The notes under the pieces were generated by a model. The model saw only the letters and a program-made list of their open reading frames with translations. It was not told the origin of the DNA and searched no databases. From JANOQP01 sp044227705 (lineage in GTDB: Bacteria > Bacteroidota > Bacteroidia > Chitinophagales > Saprospiraceae), in NCBI GenBank assembly GCA_044227705.1, contig JBGAWE010000007.1, forward strand, positions 1 to 47,402: a DNA stretch of 47,402 nt. Reading direction: 5' to 3'. The translations under genes were made by a program, and so were the position numbers. Every line of letters begins with the position of its first letter. Position 1 is the stretch's first letter. Below, in pieces: positions 7,640-16,300 of the stretch.

Positions 7640-8713
7640 ATGCACGCATCAAAATCAATCCGTTTCCCAACCAATAAGAACACAGAATTTTTTACCACCC
7701 TACGCCAGCGCGTCCACGAGCATTTTGAGCAGAACAAGCTCGCCAAACACGGCAATGCCGGGCTTTATTTGAAGTCGGCCATTCACTATTCGCTCTATCT
7801 CGGCTCGTTTGCACTCATCCTTTTTAGCGGCTTTCACCATTACGTACTGTTGCTCCTTTGTGTCACAATGGGCGTGGGCCTTTGCGGACTGGGCGTGAAC
7901 GTGATGCACGACTCACTGCACGGCTCCTATTCCGCCAACAAGCACATCAACAGATTGATGGGCTTTACAATGGAAATGCTCGGCGGAAGCGGCGTAACTT
8001 GGAAAATCCAGCACAACCTCATGCACCACACCTATCCGAACGTCTACGGCCTGGACGAGGACGTGGACGACAAGCCCTTCATCCGCCTCTCCCCCAATGG
8101 AAAACTGGCATGGTATCACCGCTTCCAGCACCTTTACGCACCACTTCTTTATGGCTTTTCCAATGCCTCGTGGCTGGTTCAGAAGGACTTCAAACAGTTC
8201 ATCGTCTATTGGAAACAAGGCATTTTGAAAAGGTCGGGGTTTGAGCCGAAAAAGGAATTCATCAAACTACTTGCCAGCAAAGCCGTCTATTTTTCCATAG
8301 CGATTGGCTTGCCCATCTATTGGCTGCCAGTTGGTTGGTATTGGGTGATTGCCGGTTTTTTGGTTGTGCAATTTGTCGGCGGCTTATTGATGACCCTTAT
8401 TTTTTTAACGGCCCATGCCGTCCAAGATGCGCACCATTTTCAGCCAGACACAGAAGGTAACATGGAAAACAACTGGGCCATCCATCAACTGCTGACGACC
8501 GCAAACTTCTGCACTAAGAACAACCCTTTCTGGCATTGGTACGTCGGCGGGTTGAACCACCAAATTGAGCACCACTTGTTTCCGCACATATCGCACGTTC
8601 ACTACAGCGCAATTGCTCCAATTGTCCGGCAGACGGCCAGTGAGTTTGGCGTTGAGAGCATCCGTCTTTCAGCAACGCCCTCTATTCTCATTTCAAGTAT
8701 TTGCGGGAAATAG
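7640..8713 (+). CDS. Membrane fatty acid (acyl-lipid / acyl-CoA) desaturase
   Basis: This di-iron, membrane-bound desaturase of 357 residues introduces a double bond into fatty acyl chains. The three histidine boxes are intact: HDSLHGS near residue 90, HNLMHH near residue 125 and HQIEHH near residue 307. Two pairs of hydrophobic segments flank them. The Q in the third box (QIEHH) is typical of front-end and delta-type desaturases such as linoleoyl-CoA desaturase relatives; no cytochrome b5 domain is present. The start MHASKSIRF follows the promoter element. The gene is clearly less GC-rich than its neighbours, with more AAA, ATT and TTT codons, and is framed by strong terminators. Acquisition by transfer is possible. 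Regiospecificity cannot be read from the sequence. Confidence 0.92.
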   Translation: MHASKSIRFPTNKNTEFFTTLRQRVHEHFEQNKLAKHGNAGLYLKSAIHYSLYLGSFALILFSGFHHYVLLLLCVTMGVGLCGLGVNVMHDSLHGSYSANKHINRLMGFTMEMLGGSGVTWKIQHNLMHHTYPNVYGLDEDVDDKPFIRLSPNGKLAWYHRFQHLYAPLLYGFSNASWLVQKDFKQFIVYWKQGILKRSGFEPKKEFIKLLASKAVYFSIAIGLPIYWLPVGWYWVIAGFLVVQFVGGLLMTLIFLTAHAVQDAHHFQPDTEGNMENNWAIHQLLTTANFCTKNNPFWHWYVGGLNHQIEHHLFPHISHVHYSAIAPIVRQTASEFGVESIRLSATPSILISSICGK

Positions 8714-8744
8714 GGCGAGGGTTATAAACTATTGGCTTTCCCTG

Positions 8745-8791
8745 AAAAACAAAGGCGCGACTGTTAAACAACTGTCGCGCCTTTGTTTTTT
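8745..8791 (+). terminator. Strong intrinsic terminator after the desaturase
   Basis: A perfect 17-bp stem (8745-8761 with 8775-8791) has its top half rich in GGCGCGAC and its base made of A-T pairs. It is followed by a T-run, and the A-run at its start makes it potentially bidirectional. Confidence 0.85.
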
Positions 8792-8968
8792 CAAAAGAAA
8801 GGGCCGCCCGTCTGGCAGCCCCGTCCCATGAACATTTCGGTTAAAGAACTAAAAACCCGTGTTCTCGATAGAAACAGAAAACCGTTATGAAGTTTTGGTT
8901 TGATGATTTTTCGAAGACAGTCGTCAAAAGAAAACCATCCAGTATTTTTCGCTTGCCCAGCCTTGTTC

Positions 8969-9000
8969 AAAAAGGCCGCAGGCCGGAAACCCGGCCTGCG
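8969..9000 (-). terminator. Minus-strand terminator-like hairpin without an intact gene upstream
   Basis: The arms CGCAGGCCGG (8977-8986) and CCGGCCTGCG (8991-9000) are perfect with a four-base loop. On the minus strand the stem is followed by GGCC and TTTTT. No intact minus-strand gene lies upstream of it. Confidence 0.55.
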
Positions 9001-9045
9001 ACGATTAAACAAAACAAAAAACAAACACCTATTCCTTATTGAGTG

Positions 9046-9073
9046 CGGAATTCGGAATACGGAATGCAGAATT
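9046..9073. repeat. Four tandem 7-bp units, consensus CGGAATN
   Basis: The units are CGGAATT, CGGAATA, CGGAATG and CAGAATT. This is a simple sequence repeat in noncoding DNA. Confidence 0.7.
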
Positions 9074-9360
9074 GCTCCGCTTTATCCCCAATCCCAAATT
9101 CCTAATTACAAAGACAAGTGCAGCCGACCCGGCCTGGGTGCCGTCCATCGTGTTTGCCCGCTGACAATCCAATCGCTCAACGAACTCACCGAGCCGGCCT
9201 GCACAAAGTCTTTAATCGGTTGTTGGATGGCCTTTGCCGCCCATTCGATTCCCAAACTATAATCTCATGAACCCTCGCGGACATTTCCGCTTTGGTGCCC
9301 TTTTATGACGGCTGCGCGACAGGCGGTTATGGGCCTTCCTTTCGCTTAACCAGCAATTGT

Positions 9361-9418
9361 CGGGGGTTAAAAAGTTGTTTGCGAAAAGCCTCTTTTCGGC
9401 TCTGATAACCCCGTTTTT
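9361..9418 (+). terminator. Nested hairpin with T-tract
   Basis: The outer stem CGGGGGTTA (9361-9369) pairs with TAACCCCG (9406-9413) with one bulged G, and TTTTT follows. Inside it a second stem forms from CGAAAAG and CTTTTCG (9382-9398). No intact plus-strand gene lies directly upstream, so it may end a small noncoding transcript or be an orphan terminator. Confidence 0.45.
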
Positions 9419-9450
9419 CTGTTTGCTAAACAAAAAAACGAGTCACATTT

Positions 9451-9470
9451 TGTTTGTTTTAAAACAAACA
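9451..9470. promoter_or_regulatory. Perfect 20-bp palindrome upstream of the 9509 gene
   Basis: The half-site TGTTTGTTTT is followed immediately by its exact complement. A related interrupted repeat, TGTTT-N3-AAACA, lies at 9420-9432. Placement 39 bases before the ATG suits an operator, but no regulator is identifiable. Confidence 0.4.
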
Positions 9471-9508
9471 GTGTTTCTTCGCCTCTGAAATCAAACTTTT
9501 CATTGGCA

Positions 9509-10210
9509 ATGAAGAAACAAATCAGCAACAGAAACTTCAACATGCCCGATGCCGACCTCTATGTGCAGGCGATGGAGCGCGTCCGCTTTGCCCAGCGCGA
9601 CCTCGCGCTTTTCGAGCCTTTCGGCATCACGGCGGAGCGGCTGGTGGGGCTGGCGAGTCTCTGTGAAAAATTCCGAGCCGAGCCGGACGACCACGAGAAG
9701 GATGCTGCCGCCGACCGCCTGCGCGTCGCCATCCGCGCCGTGATGGCCCGCGTGGCGATGAAGTTTCACGACAAAACCGGCCGATACCGGAAGTTCGGGA
9801 CTTTCAAACTTTCGGACTTTTCAGATGCCGCACTCTTGTTCTGCGGTCGCCGCGTCATCCGAGTCTCGCGGCAGACGATGGACTTCCTTACCGAAACCGG
9901 CCTCAACGAAAGCCACCTTAAAAAAATCGCCGACTGCTGCACCGACCTCGAAACGGCCATGCACATTCAGCAGGACCGCTGGCACGACCGCGACATCGCC
10001 GTCGAGCGGCGGATGGAGATGGGCAACAAAATCTGGGAGGAGCTGGTCAAGCTCGCTGAGGTCGGCAAAACAGTTTGGGAAGAGCGCGGCGACCGGCTCA
10101 AGTACGAGCAGTACGTCATCTACGAGCCGAACCCCGAGTACGTGAAGGCCGTCAAAGAGGGTTTGCGGAACAAGCCGAAAAGCTCCGAGCTTCGCCTTCG
10201 TTCACGGTAG
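9509..10210 (+). CDS. Uncharacterised helical protein
   Basis: I do not recognise this family. The 233-residue product has no signal peptide or membrane helix. It is rich in charged residues and appears mostly alpha-helical. An N-terminal segment (MPDADLYVQAMERVRFAQRDL) is followed by a region with FHDKTGRYRKFGTFKLSDFSDAALLF, then a helical stretch containing two adjacent cysteines (ADCCTDLETAMHIQ). The C-terminus contains YEQYVIYEPNPEYVKAV. The ATG at 9509 is preferred; the frame could open at a TTG two codons earlier. A perfect 20-bp palindrome lies just upstream. The gene stands alone, between the AT-rich block and the PhoX-like gene. The codon usage and GC content look native. Confidence 0.7.
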   Translation: MKKQISNRNFNMPDADLYVQAMERVRFAQRDLALFEPFGITAERLVGLASLCEKFRAEPDDHEKDAAADRLRVAIRAVMARVAMKFHDKTGRYRKFGTFKLSDFSDAALLFCGRRVIRVSRQTMDFLTETGLNESHLKKIADCCTDLETAMHIQQDRWHDRDIAVERRMEMGNKIWEELVKLAEVGKTVWEERGDRLKYEQYVIYEPNPEYVKAVKEGLRNKPKSSELRLRSR

Positions 10211-10267
10211 CGCGACCGTTCGGCAGGTTTTTTGCCCGATCGCAGGACGTTTTAATCGGTTACACTC

Positions 10268-12208
10268 ATGAGAAAGCTCTACTCGCTCGCCGTCGCGAGC
10301 CTGTTTTTGTCCACGATTTTGGCTGGGCAACCCATCGGCGATTTTCAATCTATCGAAGCCGGCCGGCAGACCGAGCAGTTTCGGTTCCCCGAAAAAACGC
10401 ACACGTTTCAAGTCCTCCTCCGCGCTGGGGAGCAGCTCACAACGGGCGGCTCAATGCCGACTCGACACGATTTCACGGGCTTCGTCCCTGTCGGCGGAAG
10501 CTCTGAAAACGGCTTCGTCTGCATTAATGCCGAGGTCAACCCGTCGGGCGACGTGACGGTCCTTGATGTTCATTTCGACGAAAAGCAGAGGAAATGGCTC
10601 GTCGACGCTTCCGAAAAGGTCGATTTCGACCCCGTCGAGGGCACGCGCAACAACTGCTCCGGCACCGTCACGCCGTGGGGAACTGTGTTGACTTGCGAGG
10701 AAAACAAGTCCAATTCGCCCAACGCGGCGGGCTTCAACCGCTTCGGATTTTGCGTCGAAATCGACCCCGTGACAAAGACCGTCCGCAACTACGACGGCGG
10801 CCTGCCCGACGGCGACAAGGTCTGGAAGATGGGTTTTTGCAACCACGAGAACGCCGCCGTCCGCCCCGACCAGCACCGCGTCCTCTACACTGGCAACGAC
10901 AACCCGCGCGGTTTCCTATTCAAATATGTCACCGATCGCGCGGGCGAACTGGGCAGCGGCCGCCTCTTTGCCCTCCAAAAAAACGACGACGGCTCCGGCC
11001 GCTGGCTGCCACTGAAAAACGCGACCCCCGCCGACGTGAACCGGACTTCCGAGCAATGCGAACGCCTCGGCGCGACCTTTTTCAACGGCATCGAGGACGT
11101 GGAAATCGGGCCCGACGGCCTCGTCTATTTCGCGGTGAAAGGTGTGGGCCGAGTTTTCCGGTTCAAAGACGACGACCTGCTTTGCGCTGGAAATTCATCC
11201 AAAATCAGCCATTTCGAGACCTTTTTGGGCGGACGCAGCTATCAAACCGGCCGGCCTGGAGCCGCACCAACCCCGTGGGGCCTCGGCAACGACAACCTCG
11301 CCTTCGACCCCGAAGGCAACCTCTGGGTCTGTCAAGACGGCGGAAACAACTACATCTGGGTTGTCGCGCCGGGCCACACGCAGGCCGTGCCGCGCGTCCG
11401 AATCTTCGGGCAGGCACCGGCGGGCGCCGAGCCGACGGGGCTGACTTTTTCGCCTGACGGTCGGTTCGGCTTCATGTCTTTCCAGCACCCTTCGGGTGAA
11501 AATTCAGCTACTCAAAGCGACGCATTCGGCCGCCCGCAGAAATGGAGCCGCGACGTGGCCATCGTCTTTTCGAGGAAGGAGTTTTTGGGAAACAAGCAGC
11601 CGCAAAACGGGCAGGTTGCCACGGCCTCGCCGCTCGAAATCCGAAGTTCGGAACCGACCGCCGACTTAACCGAGTTTTCGGTCGAGACCGAGGGCCAGAC
11701 CGTCCGCCTGTTCTGGATAACCGACAGCGAGGAGCGGCTCAACCATTTCATCGTCGAGCGGATGACGAACGGCGGCCGCTGGGAAACCATCGGAACCGTC
11801 GCCGCACACGGCACGACAGAGAGCGAAAGCTGGTACCAGTTCGCGGACCCGAACCCGTGGCTCGGCACCAATTTCTACCGGCTGCGGGAGGTCGGCTACG
11901 GCGGTGGAATCTCCAATTCGGACGTCGTTCAGGCCGGTTTTTTCCCAAAAAACATGGCCAGCGGTGGAAAAATCTACCCGAATCCCGCCTCGCGGATACT
12001 CAACCTGCTATTCGCGGAAATCCCGGACGGCCCGATTGAAGTCGTCGTGACGAACACGCTCGGCGTTCGCAAACTGACGAAAAACTTTGGCGAGACCGGC
12101 GGCTCGCACGTCTCCTTCAACGTCGAAAGGCTGCGGCCCGGCCCCTATTTTTTGCAAGCCCGCTCCGTCGGACGGGTGCTTTTAACGGGCCGGTTTTCAG
12201 TCAATTGA
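10268..12208 (+). CDS. PhoX-like (DUF839) secreted phosphatase with T9SS sorting domain
   Basis: The 646-residue precursor has a signal peptide (residues 1-20, ending near LAGQ). The main domain (about 30-430) matches the DUF839/PhoX fold. Its hallmark NCSGTVTPWGTVLTCEEN near residue 130 contributes the metal-binding glutamates of the calcium-iron alkaline phosphatases. Further conserved segments are NHENAAVRPDQHRVLYTGND and TPWGLGNDNLAFDPEGNLW. A fibronectin-like module (about 475-560) and a T9SS type A sorting domain (from IYPNPASRIL, about 572, to the end) follow. The protein is therefore probably a cell-surface or released phosphomonoesterase or diesterase. The ATG at 10268 begins a good signal peptide. 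Substrate specificity is inferred from the family only. Confidence 0.85.
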   Translation: MRKLYSLAVASLFLSTILAGQPIGDFQSIEAGRQTEQFRFPEKTHTFQVLLRAGEQLTTGGSMPTRHDFTGFVPVGGSSENGFVCINAEVNPSGDVTVLDVHFDEKQRKWLVDASEKVDFDPVEGTRNNCSGTVTPWGTVLTCEENKSNSPNAAGFNRFGFCVEIDPVTKTVRNYDGGLPDGDKVWKMGFCNHENAAVRPDQHRVLYTGNDNPRGFLFKYVTDRAGELGSGRLFALQKNDDGSGRWLPLKNATPADVNRTSEQCERLGATFFNGIEDVEIGPDGLVYFAVKGVGRVFRFKDDDLLCAGNSSKISHFETFLGGRSYQTGRPGAAPTPWGLGNDNLAFDPEGNLWVCQDGGNNYIWVVAPGHTQAVPRVRIFGQAPAGAEPTGLTFSPDGRFGFMSFQHPSGENSATQSDAFGRPQKWSRDVAIVFSRKEFLGNKQPQNGQVATASPLEIRSSEPTADLTEFSVETEGQTVRLFWITDSEERLNHFIVERMTNGGRWETIGTVAAHGTTESESWYQFADPNPWLGTNFYRLREVGYGGGISNSDVVQAGFFPKNMASGGKIYPNPASRILNLLFAEIPDGPIEVVVTNTLGVRKLTKNFGETGGSHVSFNVERLRPGPYFLQARSVGRVLLTGRFSVN

Positions 12209-12282
12209 ATGCAAAAATAGGGGCGAAACGACTGGGCGGCTTTTTGAAAAAAGACCTTTGAGGCGACCAAATTCTTCGTGCA

Positions 12283-13395
12283 ATGCGTCTGGCCGCAGCT
12301 TTCATCGTCCTCGTCCTCATCACTGGTTTCGGCAAGTTCAGCCGCGAATCAACCAACGGCCTCAACCCAAAAGAGACGCTGGGCAAGCTCCTTTTTTTCG
12401 ACACCAAGCTTTCGGAGCCGGCCGGGATGAGCTGCGCGACCTGCCACGACCCGACCCGCGCCTTTCAGAGCGGTCGCGAGCTGACGCTTGCCGACGGCTC
12501 CAAAAAGGTTTTTACCGGCCCCCGCGAAATCCCCACGATCAGCTATGCCGCGTGGTCGTACACGCCTATGCGCGAGGTGGTCGACGACGAATTTTTCGAG
12601 GACGAAGTGGTGAAACAGGGCGGCTTCTTCGCCGACGGCCGGGCCGAGAGCCTCGCCAAACAGATGGAAGGCCCCCTTTTCAACCTTCTTGAGATGGCGA
12701 ACACCAGCAGAGAACAGGTTGCCGAGAAGGTTCGGAAAGCCGACTATCGCGCCTATTTCGAACAGGTTTTCGGCAAAAAGGCACTCGAAAACACGGATTC
12801 GACCATCGCCGCGATGGGCGACGCGCTTACTGCCTACCAAAAAAGCAAGGAGGTCAGCCCGTTCACCTCGAAGTTCGACGCATGGCAGCGCGGGCAGGCC
12901 AACCTCACTGACGAGGAGTTGCTCGGCCTCGAGCTTTTCACCAAAAAAGGCCGCTGCCGCAACTGCCATGTCTCACGCTGGCACGCCGCCGACGAGCCTT
13001 ATGTGCTGTTTACGAAGTACATCTACGAGAACATAGGCGCGCCGCGCGCCGTCGGATACCCCTATTTTTCAGAGACGAAGCTCAACCCGGCGGGTGCCGA
13101 TTGGCGCGACGAAGGCCTCTTTCTGACAACGAAGGACTCGCTCGACCGGGGAAAATTCAAGGTGACGACCCTTCGTAACGTCGCCGTCACCGCGCCCTAC
13201 ATGCACAACGGATCGCTCAAGACGCTCGAAGAAGTGGTGCATTTCTACAACAAGCCCGACGCCTTCCCGCCCGCCGAAATCCCCGAGAACGTCAACCGGA
13301 AAGAGGTCGGCGACCTCGGGATGTCGCCTGAGGACGAGGCTGCCGTCGTCGCCTTCTTGAAGACTTTGACCGACGGTTATCTGCCAAAAAACTAG
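12283..13395 (+). CDS. Di-haem cytochrome c peroxidase (CCP/MauG family)
   Basis: This periplasmic di-haem protein of 370 residues starts with an N-terminal hydrophobic export signal (MRLAAAFIVLVLITGF). Two haem c motifs are seen: CATCH near residue 51 and CRNCH near residue 225. Their spacing matches bacterial cytochrome c peroxidases, which reduce hydrogen peroxide using electrons from small cytochromes. MauG-like proteins of the same family instead modify proteins. The segment RDEGLFLTTKDSLDRGKFKVTTLRNVAVTAPYMHNG (written here to identify the region near residues 284-318) is the typical second-domain signature. The gene starts 74 bases after the PhoX-like gene; a weak -7 like element (GACCTTTG, 12253-12260) lies between. 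Its TAG stop shares the palindrome CTAG with the convergent sbcC stop. Confidence 0.9.
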   Translation: MRLAAAFIVLVLITGFGKFSRESTNGLNPKETLGKLLFFDTKLSEPAGMSCATCHDPTRAFQSGRELTLADGSKKVFTGPREIPTISYAAWSYTPMREVVDDEFFEDEVVKQGGFFADGRAESLAKQMEGPLFNLLEMANTSREQVAEKVRKADYRAYFEQVFGKKALENTDSTIAAMGDALTAYQKSKEVSPFTSKFDAWQRGQANLTDEELLGLELFTKKGRCRNCHVSRWHAADEPYVLFTKYIYENIGAPRAVGYPYFSETKLNPAGADWRDEGLFLTTKDSLDRGKFKVTTLRNVAVTAPYMHNGSLKTLEEVVHFYNKPDAFPPAEIPENVNRKEVGDLGMSPEDEAAVVAFLKTLTDGYLPKN

Positions 13396-16300
13396 GGTTC
13401 GACGCCTTCGAGGATGCGCACGTCGGAGACCCCGTTGCCGTGTCGGAAGACGTTTATCTGCGGAAAAATCTTCTCTTTCAATTCTTTTACGTGCGAGACG
13501 ATGCCGATTTTGATGCCATCGCCCTGAAGGTTGTCGAGCGTCTGGACGGCCATCGACAGGGCCGACTCGTCGAGCGTCCCAAAGCCTTCGTCAATAAAGA
13601 GCGACTTGATTTGCGCCCGCCGCCCGGCCAGGTCGGCCAGCCCGAGCGCAAGGGCGAGGCTAACGAGGAAGCTCTCGCCGCCGCTCAAGGTGAGCGTCGG
13701 GCGGACGTTGTCGGCTTGGAAGCCGTCGATGATTTCAAGCTCCAGTTTATCGTCCTTGCCCGAGGTGCGCAGCGAGTAGCGGCCATACAGCTTTTCGAGG
13801 TGGCGGTTGGCCAGCGCGGAGAGCCGTTCGAGGGTCAGTTTTTGAGCGAAGGCCCGGAACTTGTTCCCGTCCGCGCTGCCGATGACATCCTTCAACCGAT
13901 CCCAGCGGCGCACCGCAACGCGCTGATTTTCAATGTCCTGCACAAGCTTCACGGCCTTCTCCCGCCGCGCTTTCTGTTCGTCGAGCCGCGACTGGAGACT
14001 GCCGGCCTCTTGCAAAAGCTGCTTCCGTTCGGCCTCGGCCTCGGTCAGTTTTCGGTCGGCCTCGGTCCTTTCTTTTTCCGGAAAATCGCGTGCACGCTCA
14101 GTTTCAAGGGCTGTTTTGTTCTCTGAAAACGACTGTTCCCAGCGGGTCTGTTCGGCCTGAAATTCGGTGAAAAAAGCATCGAGCCGAGCCGTCTCGGCCT
14201 CGTCGAGAAGGCTCGACCGAAGGTCGTCGAGCGAGGCGAAGCGGCCCGAGTCCTTCCATTTTTTGGTCAAAACCCGCTCCGCCTCGGCCGCCTTTTGCCG
14301 GTTTTCGACAAGCTGGGCCTGCTTTTGTGAAAGCTGCTGGCCGACGGCCGTCGCCTCGTCGCGTGCCTCATCCCATCTTTTTCGAGCATGCGAGAACTGG
14401 CTTTCGAGGTCGTCCAGCAGCTCGGCATTGGCCTGCCGTCCGGCTTCCGCAGTTTGGTTGTGGAACTTGTTCTTCCGTTCCGCATTCAATTTTTCAAGCT
14501 CGGCCGATGCCTTCTCGGCCGCCTTTTGCCGCGATTCGACCTCTTTTTTCAACCCTGCAACTTGCCCGGAGATCGTCGCCGCCATTTGTTTGGCCAAATT
14601 CAAGCCATGCAGGTTTCCCTCCGCTCGCCGCCTCGCCGACTCGAAAACTTCTCGGTTTTGTGCCAGCTTTTCAAAACAAGCGGCCCGTGCCTGCCATGAA
14701 AAATCCTCGCCGAACCTCGCAAAACCCGCAGCCACCTCCGCCTGTTTTTTCTCGAACTCGGCCTTCTTTTTTGCCTGCTCGTCGCCAAGCGTTTTCAGCG
14801 CGGAGTCGTTGGCCGACTGGCTGGACTTCAAAGCCTCAGCCTCCACTTGCTTCGCCTCGATTTGCCACGACAACTGGTTGGCCGTTTTCAGCCTTGACGA
14901 AAACTCTCCGTAAACAAGCTCTTGATTTTCAAGAAGTTGAGCGGCAAGATGGGCCAAGGAGGCCAACTCCTCGCGTGTTCCGAACGTGGCCGTTTCGCCA
15001 GCCAGATCAGTCAGCGACTCGGCGATTTTGGGCAAAAACTCGGCCTCCTCAACCTCGATTTTCCGCCGGTTCTCGCCCAACAACTCAAGCCGCTCGCCTA
15101 GCGACCTGGCATTGGCCGCCAGTTCGCGCTGCCTGTGCTCGGCTTGTTGAAAGGCGGTTTGGGCCTGACGGAGGTTCTCGATAAAAAGCTCGGCCAGTGG
15201 CTCGTGCGCCGCCAGCGGGTGCTCGGTCGAGCCGCAAAGGGGGCACGGCTCTCCCTCGACGAGGAGTTTTCGGGCCTCGGCATAGTCCAAAACCGAGCGC
15301 ATCTGCGCCGATTTTTCGTCGGCCTCGATGAAGGCCAGCCTCATGTCGGCCGCCAAATCGATGGCCGAAAGCAGTTCGCGCTCGGTGCGGGCCAGCTCGA
15401 TTTCTATGCCCTCCATCTGCTCGTCCGTAGCGCTCAAGCTTTCGAGCATGGCCCAATGCTGCGCGGCGACGCCCTCCAAAATCCTCAGCCCGGTGGCAAG
15501 CGCGGACTGTCTTTTTATGCGGGCCGCCAGTTGCTCGGCCGCCGTCTCGGGTTCTTGGTCGAGGCCCTGCTGGAGAATGATTTCCTTTATAAAAGATTGG
15601 TTTTCAACAAATTGGGCCTGCAATTTTTCCAGCAGGCTTGAAACCTCGGTCGATTTTTGGAAAAGCTCGTCCCTCCTTTTTTCAGCCTCCCCGAGCCGCC
15701 CCTTTCGCTCCGTTGCCTCGCCGACCAGCCTCTCCAACTGCTCGACGGCCGCCCGCAACTTGGGCAGTTCGTCAGGCAGCGCGGCCCAGTTTTCATGCTC
15801 GCCGAGCCATTCGCCGTCGGCAACGAGCGATTCCTCGAGCGCGGTTTGCTGCCGAGTCGATTCCGAAAGTTCGGCCTCGGCCCGCCCGAGCTTCTCTTTT
15901 GAAGCATCCAGTTCGACGGCGGCGAGGTCGGCCACGTCCTTTTGGGCGGTGATTTTACCGTCCAAGACCTCCATCTCCCGGAACAGCTTTTCAATTTCAG
16001 GCTGCCGCTTTCTGAGCGCGGCGAACGCCGTTTCGCGCTCGGCCAGTTCCTTTTCTGCCTCCTTTTTCAACTCTGCGAGCCGCGCGGACTCGATTTCAAA
16101 ACCGGCGATTTCGCCCAAAAACCTGTCGTGCTCAACCTGTTTTTCCAAAAGGGAATGAATCTCGGCAGCCATCGGCAGCGCGGCGCGATGGGCTTCGAGG
16201 CGGGCGAGGTCGGCGGCTTTGTCCTCTTTTTTTTTGGAAATCTCGGCTTGTTGGATGGCCAGTTCGGCGGCCCTTTTTTTGAGGGAGTCGAGACGTTCGA

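Larger units (their letters stand above)
8792..9508. other. AT-richer intergenic block without an intact gene
   Basis: About 0.7 kb separates the desaturase from the next gene. It holds a minus-strand terminator-like hairpin (8969-9000), four tandem 7-bp units (9046-9073), a 52-codon minus-strand open stretch at 9106-9264 without a start and possibly a gene remnant, a plus-strand terminator-like structure (9361-9418) and a perfect 20-bp palindrome (9451-9470). The plus-strand open frame over 8900-9262 crosses the tandem repeat and hairpin and does not look like a protein. Confidence 0.6.

Noticed and set aside
8900..9262. A 120-codon plus-strand frame in the intergenic block
   Set aside because: It crosses the tandem 7-bp units and a hairpin; its peptide reflects the repeat and has no family resemblance.
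12212..12219. A TATTTTTG element on the minus strand after the PhoX-like gene
   Set aside because: It matches the -7 consensus, but no minus-strand gene lies downstream, so it is probably a chance match in AT-rich sequence.
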